Below, piece after piece: positions 1-5,574 of a DNA stretch of 6,029 bases. Made by a program: the position numbers and the translations under genes. Every line of letters begins with the position of its first letter. Position 1 is the stretch's first letter. The notes under the pieces were generated by a model. That model saw only the letters and a list, made by a program, of their open reading frames with translations. It was not told where the DNA came from and ran no database searches. Source of the DNA: CAYGJN01 sp964350135 (GTDB lineage: Bacteria > Bdellovibrionota > Bacteriovoracia > Bacteriovoracales > Bacteriovoracaceae); NCBI GenBank assembly GCA_964350135.1, contig CAYGJN010000133.1:1-6029 (forward strand), in the 5' to 3' direction.

Positions 1-306
1 GTTGAAGAAATCATTTTTGATAGAAATTGTGTGATTACATTTAAAGCTGTTGGGCCAATAAAACGTTGTTTGGATTTATTAAACATAGGCTCCAGCAATA
101 TCTCTGTTTATTTTTATAAAGGTCCTGGTTTTGACGAGCAAGAAGCGAACTTTAAAAGAGAAATCGGTCATAATTGGGAATGCTTTGAAGATATTTCTTA
201 TGAAATTGGTGAATTTCAAAGAAGATTTATTGGAATTCGAAGAAAAAACGTTCCACGTGGAACAAATAAGTCTAAAAATCTTGTCAAAGTTTCAGAGCTC
301 CTTTAA
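1..306 (+). CDS. rsmG: RsmG (GidB) 16S rRNA m7G methyltransferase, C-terminal part (5' end outside window)
   Basis: The frame is open from base 1 to a TAA at 304-306 and gives 101 residues, roughly the second half of a protein that is usually a little over 200 residues. RsmG methylates N7 of G527 in 16S rRNA using S-adenosylmethionine. The visible match is to the C-terminal half of the family: residues around 12-22 (ITFKAVGPIKR) correspond to the usual 'SRAvapl' segment, and YKGPGFDEQE to the 'lKGp..eeE' segment. The SAM-binding glycine motif lies upstream and cannot be checked. The GTG at base 31 is an internal codon, not the start. After the last expected strand (about RRFIGIRRK) there is a hydrophilic tail of about 20 residues, and the parS-like palindrome lies in it, read as NVPRGT. 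The position directly before parA matches the common gidB-parA-parB order near replication origins. The call rests on short motifs plus context. Confidence 0.85.
   Translation, partial: VEEIIFDRNCVITFKAVGPIKRCLDLLNIGSSNISVYFYKGPGFDEQEANFKREIGHNWECFEDISYEIGEFQRRFIGIRRKNVPRGTNKSKNLVKVSELL
249..264. promoter_or_regulatory. parS: parS-like centromere site (ParB binding), inside the rsmG 3' end
   Basis: The sequence CGTTCCACGTGGAACA contains a perfect 14-base palindrome, GTTCCACGTGGAAC (250-263). The widely conserved bacterial parS is TGTTTCACGTGAAACA. This site matches it at 13 of 16 positions; two of the three differences are the symmetric C/G change that keeps the dyad, a form I recall from parS sites of other proteobacteria such as Pseudomonas. 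It lies 76 bases before the parA start codon and in the same window as parA and parB. Known role: ParB dimers load here, bind CTP, close into a clamp and slide onto flanking DNA. Sliding ParB could also cover the parA promoter, which is inference. Only this copy was noticed in the window. Confidence 0.9.
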
Positions 307-309
307 CTT
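281..309 (+). promoter_or_regulatory. weak candidate sigma-70-type promoter for parA-parB-bactofilin
   Basis: TTGTCA at 281-286 matches the -35 consensus at 5 of 6 positions. A poor -10 follows as TTTAAC (302-307, 15-base spacer) or TAACTT (304-309, 17-base spacer). Transcription would start about 25 bases before the GTG of parA, leaving room for the GGAGA ribosome binding site. AT-rich DNA gives such matches by chance, and the genes could equally be co-transcribed with rsmG. If real, the promoter lies just downstream of the parS-like site, within reach of sliding ParB. Confidence 0.25.
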
Positions 310-339
310 TAAAAAAACATCTTAAAATTTGGAGAACCT

Positions 340-1179
340 GTGGCCAAAATTATATCCATAACTAATCAAAAAGGCGGCGTGGGTAAAAGTACAACTGCTA
401 TTAACTTGGCGGCTTGCTTGGCAGTTGCCGAAAAAAGGACATTACTTGTAGATTTTGATCCTCAAGGAAATTCTAGCGTAGGAGTTGGGGTCAATAGAGA
501 TGTAGCCAAGGAAAATAATATTTATCATGTCCTTATTAAACAAAAAGAAGCAGTAGATTGTGTTGTTAGAACTGATCTGCCGTTTTTTGACATTATTCCC
601 TCCCAGCAAGACTTGGCCGGAGCTGAAATAGAGCTTGTGAGTGAAATTGCAAGAGAGTCTAGGCTTAAGATTTCCCTAGAGCCGTTAATGGATAGTTATG
701 ATTATATAATTATTGACTGTGCGCCAAGCCTAGGACTATTGACGGTTAACGCACTTAACGCGTCGCACAGCTTTTTAGTGCCAATGCAAACAGAATATTT
801 TTCAATGGAAGGCCTTTCTCAATTAGTGGGCACAGTAAAATTAATAAAAAGCTCCATTAATCCAAATCTGCAAATGGAAGGTGTGCTTCTAACCATGGTT
901 GATAAGAGAAATAATCTTCACAAACAAGTTGCAGAAGAAGTAATGAACCATTTTAAAGACAAAGTTTTTAAAACAGTTATACCAAGAAATATTAAGCTTT
1001 CAGAGTGCCCAAGCTTTGGAAAACCAATCATTTTATACGATATCGAATCAACTGGATCAAAAGCATATTTTAGCTTGGCCAGAGAAGTAATCGCTAATAA
1101 TGCTAAAGACTCAACTATTGGTCCTATGGGACCATTTGTAAAAAACGCTGGTCCTATAGAACCAGTTGCAACTTTATAA
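340..1179 (+). CDS. parA: ParA/Soj chromosome partitioning ATPase
   Basis: This is a Walker-type ATPase that binds DNA non-specifically when ATP-bound and is switched off by ParB, driving or anchoring origin segregation. The 279-residue product has the deviant Walker A motif KGGVGKST (residues 11-18, signature Lys11 and catalytic-site Lys16), the A' segment VDFDPQGN (37-44) and Walker B IIIDCAPS (123-130, Asp126). The conserved VDKR and the P.N.kLsE.PS.G segments are also present. The start is GTG, supported by GGAGA at 331-335 and by the family N-terminus MAKIISITNQKGG; an ATG is not available. Chromosomal Soj proteins are usually about 250-260 residues, so residues 253-279 form an extra tail with Gly-Pro pairs at 261-262, 264-265 and 271-272. 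The stop codon overlaps the likely ribosome binding site of parB, so the two are probably translated together. There is no N-terminal DNA-binding extension of the plasmid ParA type. Confidence 0.97.
   Translation: MAKIISITNQKGGVGKSTTAINLAACLAVAEKRTLLVDFDPQGNSSVGVGVNRDVAKENNIYHVLIKQKEAVDCVVRTDLPFFDIIPSQQDLAGAEIELVSEIARESRLKISLEPLMDSYDYIIIDCAPSLGLLTVNALNASHSFLVPMQTEYFSMEGLSQLVGTVKLIKSSINPNLQMEGVLLTMVDKRNNLHKQVAEEVMNHFKDKVFKTVIPRNIKLSECPSFGKPIILYDIESTGSKAYFSLAREVIANNAKDSTIGPMGPFVKNAGPIEPVATL
1120..1163. repeat. pair of 14-base imperfect dyads in the 3' end of parA
   Basis: GGTCCTATGGGACC (1120-1133) and GGTCCTATAGAACC (1150-1163) match at 12 of 14 positions, and each is nearly palindromic. Their starts are exactly 30 bases apart, which keeps the reading frame (Gly-Pro pairs in the ParA tail) and is about three helical turns. 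Each could form a short hairpin. The right half of the first can also pair with the left half of the second: 8 pairs, one a G-U, across a 16-base loop. They end 26 bases before the parB start. They could be a protein-binding site, a translation-modulating RNA structure, or merely the product of a duplicated Gly-Pro codon motif. Confidence 0.45.
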
Positions 1180-1188
1180 GAGGCTGTC

Positions 1189-2124
1189 ATGAAGAACATA
1201 ACTCAGAAACCTAAGAAACTTGCCCTTGGAAAAGGAATAGCATCATTGCTGGCTGACACTAGCTCTAGTATTGATGTTGATGGATTTGATATGGATGATT
1301 TCGCACAGAAATCAAAAAAAGAAATTACCAATAGTAGTGTAAAAATTGATAATTCGCCCCTGGAAGTTCCACTATCAAAAATCACAGTAAATCCATACCA
1401 GCCAAGAAAGATATTTAAGGAACAAGACCTCTTGGAGCTAGCAAACTCTATAAAGGTTAACGGCCTTATTCAGCCTATAACAGTAAGCCAAAAAGATGAT
1501 GGCACATTTGAAATAATTTCTGGTGAGAGAAGATTTCGTGCTTGTGAAAGGCTTGGATATGAAAGAGTTCCGGTATTTCTTAAAAAAGCGACAGATAGAG
1601 ATAGATTAGTTTTAGCAATTATAGAAAATGTACAAAGATCAGACCTCAACTGTGTAGAAGAAGCACTCGCTTATTATCAATTAATGGATGAGTTTAGTCT
1701 TACACAAGAGGAAGTAGCTAAGAAAATTGGTAAAGAGCGTTCAACAATTGCAAATTTTTTAAGAATACTAAAATTACCAAGATCGGTTGTAGATTTATTA
1801 CAAAAAGAGAAATTAAGCTTTGGACACGCAAAAGTGCTTGCGGCCCTAGATGATCGTACATTAATTAGTGAACTTGCCAATGAAGTTGTTGCTAAAGGTA
1901 TGTCTGTTAGAGATACAGAGAAAAAAGTTAAAAATCAGAAAAAGCCAAGTTCTAAAAAAACGACACAGCAAGTCCAACAAATGGAAAGCCTAAAGTCATC
2001 ACTGGAAAGCAAAACTGGTTTTCATTTTGAGCTTAAATCCAAAAATGACAATTCTGGACAAATAACAATTAAGTTCAATAATAAGGATGAGTTTAATAAT
2101 ATATACGAATTCCTTATGAGATAA
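1189..2124 (+). CDS. parB: ParB/Spo0J centromere-binding CTPase
   Basis: ParB binds parS, hydrolyses CTP and spreads along DNA as a sliding clamp, and it stimulates ParA. The 311-residue product has all family parts in order. Residues 10-21 (KLALGKGIASLL) are the usual N-terminal ParA-activating segment. A linker of about 35 residues rich in Ser, Asp and Lys follows. The N-terminal nucleotide-binding domain spans about 58-150, with NPYQPRK (68-74), GERRFRA (112-118, the phosphate-contacting motif) and ENVQR (146-150). The helix-turn-helix lies at about 172-194 (TQEEVAKKIGKERSTIANFL). A Lys/Ser/Gln-rich linker leads to a C-terminal dimerisation domain from about 270. The ATG start is preceded by AAGAGG at 1178-1183, which overlaps the parA stop codon. 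No key residue is missing. Its likely target is the site at 249-264. Confidence 0.97.
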   Translation: MKNITQKPKKLALGKGIASLLADTSSSIDVDGFDMDDFAQKSKKEITNSSVKIDNSPLEVPLSKITVNPYQPRKIFKEQDLLELANSIKVNGLIQPITVSQKDDGTFEIISGERRFRACERLGYERVPVFLKKATDRDRLVLAIIENVQRSDLNCVEEALAYYQLMDEFSLTQEEVAKKIGKERSTIANFLRILKLPRSVVDLLQKEKLSFGHAKVLAALDDRTLISELANEVVAKGMSVRDTEKKVKNQKKPSSKKTTQQVQQMESLKSSLESKTGFHFELKSKNDNSGQITIKFNNKDEFNNIYEFLMR

Positions 2125-2127
2125 ACT

Positions 2128-2466
2128 ATGAGAACAAATGAAAATGATCTAACGGCCGTCATAGAGGAAGGTTGCAAGTTTGAAGGCAATCTATCTTTTA
2201 ATGGAGTTGCAAGGTTGGCCGGAATTGTTAATGGCTCTGTCTACTCCAATGACACATTAATAGTTTCAGAAGGTGCAATAATAAATGCAGATATAACGGC
2301 CAATGTTATTTTGATCTCTGGGCATGTAAAAGGAAATATAAAAGCATCCTCTAGGGTTGAGATCCGATCCCCCGCGCGTTTTGAAGGAACAATCACTGCG
2401 CCAAGTCTAATTGTGGAAGAAGGCGTAATCTTCCATGGAACAACGAAAATGAGAGACAAAAAGTAG
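2128..2466 (+). CDS. bactofilin (polymer-forming cytoskeletal protein)
   Basis: The product is a 112-residue single-domain protein. From about residue 10 to 105 it shows the repeating pattern of bactofilins: short beta strands separated by Gly/Asn turns (FEGNLSFNG, LAGIVNGSV, LIVSEGAIINADI, LISGHVKGNI, FEGTITAPSLIVEEGVIFHG). In the family these stack into a right-handed beta helix that polymerises without nucleotides. The flanking tails are very short (about 8 residues before the core, about 7 after). There is no transmembrane segment and no obvious long membrane-binding region. The gene starts 3 bases after the parB stop, with only a weak GAG (2118-2120) inside parB as a ribosome binding site, so translational coupling to parB is likely. 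In Myxococcus, bactofilins encoded next to parAB position the ParABS machinery; a similar scaffold role here is inference. Other bactofilins shape the cell wall, so that alternative stays open. Confidence 0.93.
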   Translation: MRTNENDLTAVIEEGCKFEGNLSFNGVARLAGIVNGSVYSNDTLIVSEGAIINADITANVILISGHVKGNIKASSRVEIRSPARFEGTITAPSLIVEEGVIFHGTTKMRDKK

Positions 2467-2527
2467 CTGCTGGTATATAAGGTCTGCTGATCCAAATTAT
2501 ACCATTAATAGCTATTGAGGTCGTTTG
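2467..2527 (+). promoter_or_regulatory. spacer before the ATP synthase operon: imperfect hairpin, possible extended -10, palindrome, ribosome binding site
   Basis: This is the only sizeable gap between genes. TGGTATA (2471-2477) pairs with TATACCA (2498-2504), and an inner four-pair stem (2481-2484 with 2489-2492, including one G-U) sits in the loop. TGGTATATA (2471-2479) also resembles an extended -10 element (TGnTATAAT), with GAGACA at 2453-2458 as a weak -35 (15-base spacer). AATAGCTATT (2507-2516) is a perfect 10-base palindrome directly before the ribosome binding site GAGGT (2517-2521). No T-tract follows the hairpin, so it is not an intrinsic terminator. The most economical reading is an internal promoter or operator for the atp genes; none of these elements is strong alone. 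Confidence 0.35.
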
Positions 2528-2950
2528 ATGGAAGACATGCTTAAGCCTTCTGTTCTGTTAATACAACTTGTTGTCGTAGTCATATTTTTTATCATTAATA
2601 TGCATTTATTCTTTGGAAAACTTTTAGAAGTTTTAAGAGAACGTGAATCTAAAACTACTCTGCTAGAAGAAAATGCTGAAAAGACTATCGAGAAAGCAAA
2701 AAGTATTTCAGAAGCTTATAGGGCCAAAATTGATATTGCTTATTCAGATTCACAAAAAAAATTAAAAGCACTCAAAGAAGAAATAGTAGATAAAGAAGAT
2801 AAAATTCATAAGTCTGAAGAAGCTACTATTATGAAAGAAATAGAAAAAGAAAGAGAAAAGATAATTGATGAAGTTAGCTTGAAGAGACATGCCGTTTTAA
2901 AAGAAACGCAAAGTTTGGCAAGTGATCTAGTAAATAAAATTGTTCAGTAA
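2528..2950 (+). CDS. atpF': F1Fo ATP synthase subunit b' (peripheral stalk)
   Basis: The product is 140 residues. It has one N-terminal membrane helix (about 8-29, very rich in Val, Ile and Phe), followed by a long charged helical region rich in Glu, Lys and Ala (about 33-140), as expected for a b-type stator stalk. It should dimerise with the neighbouring b subunit, anchor in the membrane beside subunit a and bind the delta/alpha head. The ATG at 2528 is preferred to the TTG at 2525 because GAGGT at 2517-2521 is then 6 bases away rather than 3. Two consecutive b-type genes before delta are typical of Deltaproteobacteria, cyanobacteria and some alphaproteobacteria. Sequence conservation in b subunits is low, so the call depends on topology and operon position. 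Assigning b' to this copy and b to the next follows gene order and is convention. Confidence 0.88.
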   Translation: MEDMLKPSVLLIQLVVVVIFFIINMHLFFGKLLEVLRERESKTTLLEENAEKTIEKAKSISEAYRAKIDIAYSDSQKKLKALKEEIVDKEDKIHKSEEATIMKEIEKEREKIIDEVSLKRHAVLKETQSLASDLVNKIVQ

Positions 2951-2961
2951 GTGAGAAAATT

Positions 2962-3489
2962 GTGAAGTACCTTAGTTTACTTATTTTAGCATCTCTATCA
3001 TCCCAAGCATTTGCTGCAGGTGCTGGTCATATTTCGGACCTTATAGCACCAGCTGTAAATTTTATAATTTTTTCATCAATTCTTTATTTCGCTTTAAGAA
3101 AGCCAGTCGTAAATTCTTTCAAGGAAAATGCAGAGAATGTTATTGAGACATACGAAAGAGCACAAGTTAAGAAAAAAGAGGCAGACCTTCTTTATAATGA
3201 TGCAGATTCAAAGATGAAGGCTTCAGAGTCTGAAGTACAATCAATTGTAAAAAGATCTGAGGAAGAATGCAAAAACTTTGAAAAGAATTACAAAGCAGAA
3301 GTACAGGACAAGATCCAAAAATTTAAAGTAGATTCAAAACAACGTTTAGTTGCAGAAAAAAATACACTTATTAGCAAGCTTAGTGATGATCTTGTAAGTG
3401 AAATAGTCGGCATGGCAAAAGAGAATATTTCAAAGGATGGAAGTCTTAAATCAAAAGCAACAGAGAAAATGTTGAAAGGCGTTCAGTAA
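2962..3489 (+). CDS. atpF: F1Fo ATP synthase subunit b, with apparent N-terminal signal peptide
   Basis: This is the second stator subunit, 175 residues. Residues 1-18 look like a signal peptide: Lys2, a hydrophobic core LSLLILASL, then SSQAFA with an AFA|A cleavage site after Ala18. The true membrane helix is at about 28-45, within LIAPAVNFIIFSSILYFALRKP, where Pro30, Asn33, Phe34 and the ending Arg-Lys-Pro fit the usual b-subunit pattern. Residues 49-175 form a charged, helix-prone stalk. Translation starts at GTG 2962, with GTGAG at 2951-2955 as a modest ribosome binding site; no ATG lies nearby in frame. An N-terminal presequence has been seen in b subunits of other Deltaproteobacteria, as I recall. 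If it is cleaved, the mature protein would begin in the periplasm. The stop codon overlaps the atpH start by one base, so the two are coupled. Confidence 0.9.
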   Translation: MKYLSLLILASLSSQAFAAGAGHISDLIAPAVNFIIFSSILYFALRKPVVNSFKENAENVIETYERAQVKKKEADLLYNDADSKMKASESEVQSIVKRSEEECKNFEKNYKAEVQDKIQKFKVDSKQRLVAEKNTLISKLSDDLVSEIVGMAKENISKDGSLKSKATEKMLKGVQ

Positions 3490-4031
3490 TGAAAGAAAAA
3501 GATATCGCAAAAGCTTATGCAAAATCTTTTATTCAATTAGGCGATGAACTTAATGTGGATATCGCACAAGAATTTACAGTTCTTACGGAAATTATTAATT
3601 CTTCAAATGATCTTGAAAACGTAATGTTTTTAGATCTTTTTACTGTTGAAGAAAGAAAAGCTGTATTGGAAGGAATTCTCGACAAGCTAGAAGCCTCCAA
3701 GCTTACGAAAAACATTATTTCTTTTCTTTGCGAAGAAAAAAGACTCAATGTTTTTCCTCTGATCTTTAAAGAAATCATTGTAATTGATGATCATAAAAAA
3801 GGTTTTATGAGAGGAACCATTGAGGGAGCAACAGCTGATATTGATGAAGCATCAAAAGCAAAATTGTTAAACTTTATTGAAACTAAAATAGGTAAAAAAG
3901 CACAGCTGGATTATGTACAGTCAGATGCTGTAACGGCCGGGTTTAGAGTAACAGTAGATGATCTACAATTAGACGCTACTGTTGATAATCAATTAGAAAA
4001 ATTTAAAGAAAGTATAGTTCGACTTCACTAG
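3489..4031 (+). CDS. atpH: F1Fo ATP synthase subunit delta (OSCP-like)
   Basis: The product is 180 residues, the normal length for bacterial delta, which sits on top of the alpha3beta3 head and joins it to the b/b' stalk. The N-terminal helical domain shows the usual AYAKSF near residue 9 and a FLCEEKRL segment near 79-86. The C-terminal signature is the best evidence: residues 151-176 begin with GFRVTVDD and continue through a Asp-Asn-Gln-Leu segment into KFKESI, matching the family's G..v.vgd.viDgSv...L..l...l pattern, with Ala replacing the usual Ser in 'DATV'. The ATG overlaps the atpF stop (TAATG at 3487-3491). The ribosome binding site AAAGG at 3475-3479 lies inside atpF. No oddities were seen. 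Confidence 0.95.
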   Translation: MKEKDIAKAYAKSFIQLGDELNVDIAQEFTVLTEIINSSNDLENVMFLDLFTVEERKAVLEGILDKLEASKLTKNIISFLCEEKRLNVFPLIFKEIIVIDDHKKGFMRGTIEGATADIDEASKAKLLNFIETKIGKKAQLDYVQSDAVTAGFRVTVDDLQLDATVDNQLEKFKESIVRLH

Positions 4032-4046
4032 TTAAGGAGTATTGTT

Positions 4047-5561
4047 GTGAATGTAAGCATGAGACCAGAAGAGATCACGTCGATTATTAAAGATAGAATC
4101 TCTAATTTTGAATCAAAACTTCAGGTTGAAGAAGTTGGGACAGTTCTCACTTACGGGGATGGTGTTGCCAGAGTTTTCGGCCTTAAGAATGTTATGGCCG
4201 GTGAACTTGTTGAGTTCCCTAGTGGTACAAAAGGAATGGTTCTAAACCTTGAATCAAATAATGTTGGTATTGCCGTTTTTGGTGATGATACTTCAATTAA
4301 AGAAGGCTCAACTGTTAAAAGAACGGAGCAAATTGTTTCTGTTCCAGTTGGTGAAGCGCTTCTTGGTCGTGTTGTTAATCCAATTGGTGAGGCTATCGAC
4401 GGACAAGGTGAAATCGATAAAACACATATGAGAGCGGTAGAAATTAAAGCTCCAGGAATTATTGCAAGAAAGTCAGTAAATGAGCCTCTTCAAACAGGTA
4501 TTAAAGCAATCGATTCAATGATTCCAATTGGTCGTGGTCAACGTGAGCTTATCATTGGTGATAGAAAAACAGGAAAGACAGCTGTTGCACTTGATACAAT
4601 AATTAACCAAAAGGGCAAAAACGTTAAATGTATTTATGTTGCCATTGGACAAAAGCAATCAACAGTTAGACAGATTCACAGAAAGCTCCAAGAAGCAGGA
4701 GCTCTTGAATATACAACAATTATTTCAGCAACTGCCTCACAGTCTGCTCCCCTACAATTTATAGCTCCTTATACTGGCTGTACTATGGGTGAGTATTTCA
4801 GAGATAAAGGTGAGCATGCATTAATTGTTTATGATGATTTAACAAAACAAGCACAGGCATATAGACAATTATCATTACTGCTAAGAAGACCTCCTGGTCG
4901 TGAAGCATTCCCTGGAGATGTTTTCTATCTTCACTCAAGACTTCTTGAGCGTGCAGCAAAAATGAATGATGAATTAGGTGGTGGATCACTAACAGCTCTT
5001 CCGGTTATTGAAACTCAGGAAGGTGACGTTTCTGCTTATATCCCAACTAACGTAATTTCGATTACTGATGGTCAGATTTATCTTGAATCAGATCTTTTTA
5101 ACTCTGGTGTGCGACCTGCTGTTAACGTTGGTCTTTCAGTTTCAAGGGTTGGTGGTTCTGCACAAGTTAAAGCAATGAAAAAAGTAGCTGGTACTCTTAG
5201 ACTTGACCTGGCTCAGTTTAGAGAACTTGCAGCCTTTGCTCAGTTTGGATCAGATCTTGATGAAGCAACACAAAGACAATTAGCACGTGGTGAACGTCTG
5301 GTTGAGCTTCTTAAGCAAGGTCAGTACGCTCCAATTGAAGTTTATGAGCAAGTTGTATCAATCTATGCAGCGACTAATGGATATTTTGATAAGATACCAA
5401 CAGATAAAATTGGCCAAGCAGAAAGTGATTTTGTTGATTACTTAAAGTCACGTCATAGTGAACTTATGAGTAGCCTTTCTTCAGGGTCTTTTGATGATGG
5501 AGTTGTTGGTAAGTTAAAAGAAGCTTGTGCAAGTTTTGCTGAGACTAATAAGTACGAGTAA
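4047..5561 (+). CDS. atpA: F1Fo ATP synthase subunit alpha
   Basis: The product is 504 residues, a normal length. Alpha subunits bind nucleotide without catalysis, alternate with beta in the F1 head and supply the arginine finger to the beta sites. Clear landmarks are the N-terminal EEITSIIKDRI that contacts delta, the beta-barrel segment VLTYGDGVARVFGL (33-46), Walker A GDRKTGKT (171-178), and Asp263-Asp264 in IVYDDL. They continue with the nearly invariant block LLLRRPPGREAFPGDVFYLH (277-296) and the finger arginine at about 367 in SVSRVGGSAQ. The GTG start is chosen over ATG 4059 because a strong AAGGAGT (4034-4040) lies 6 bases before it; this is the best ribosome binding site in the window and fits high expression. 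It sits 15 bases after atpH and 13 before atpG. No key residue is missing. Confidence 0.99.
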   Translation: MNVSMRPEEITSIIKDRISNFESKLQVEEVGTVLTYGDGVARVFGLKNVMAGELVEFPSGTKGMVLNLESNNVGIAVFGDDTSIKEGSTVKRTEQIVSVPVGEALLGRVVNPIGEAIDGQGEIDKTHMRAVEIKAPGIIARKSVNEPLQTGIKAIDSMIPIGRGQRELIIGDRKTGKTAVALDTIINQKGKNVKCIYVAIGQKQSTVRQIHRKLQEAGALEYTTIISATASQSAPLQFIAPYTGCTMGEYFRDKGEHALIVYDDLTKQAQAYRQLSLLLRRPPGREAFPGDVFYLHSRLLERAAKMNDELGGGSLTALPVIETQEGDVSAYIPTNVISITDGQIYLESDLFNSGVRPAVNVGLSVSRVGGSAQVKAMKKVAGTLRLDLAQFRELAAFAQFGSDLDEATQRQLARGERLVELLKQGQYAPIEVYEQVVSIYAATNGYFDKIPTDKIGQAESDFVDYLKSRHSELMSSLSSGSFDDGVVGKLKEACASFAETNKYE

Positions 5562-5574
5562 GAGGCTATAAAAA

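Noticed and set aside
131..325. A 64-codon open frame in +2 overlapping the end of rsmG, containing FHVEQ across the parS-like site.
   Set aside because: It is a shadow of rsmG: the in-frame rsmG peptide matches the family up to the tail. I considered a frameshift joining rsmG to this frame at the parS-like site, but rsmG already reaches a plausible family end in its own frame.
918..1199. A 93-codon open frame on the minus strand over the parA 3' end.
   Set aside because: It lies entirely opposite well-supported parA coding sequence and has no recognisable domain or ribosome binding site.
2241..2495. An 84-codon minus-strand open frame opposite the bactofilin.
   Set aside because: It is antisense to a clear bactofilin, whose repeats account for the sequence; the minus-strand peptide shows no family pattern.
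2471..2504. A rho-independent terminator between the bactofilin and atpF'.
   Set aside because: The stem is AT-rich with a large, only partly paired loop, and no run of T follows it.
607..4200. Recurring GGCC-containing words such as AACGGCC (for example near 1458, 2151, 2296 and 3932) and TGGCCGG in an AT-rich window.
   Set aside because: They occur at unrelated positions inside codons for Asn-Gly, Thr-Ala and Ala-Gly, with irregular spacing and no shared flanks; most likely codon preference, with no supporting structure.
4798..4989. A minus-strand open frame with a His/Leu-rich peptide opposite atpA.
   Set aside because: Its composition is that expected from reading conserved atpA codons backwards; there is no start context or homology pattern.
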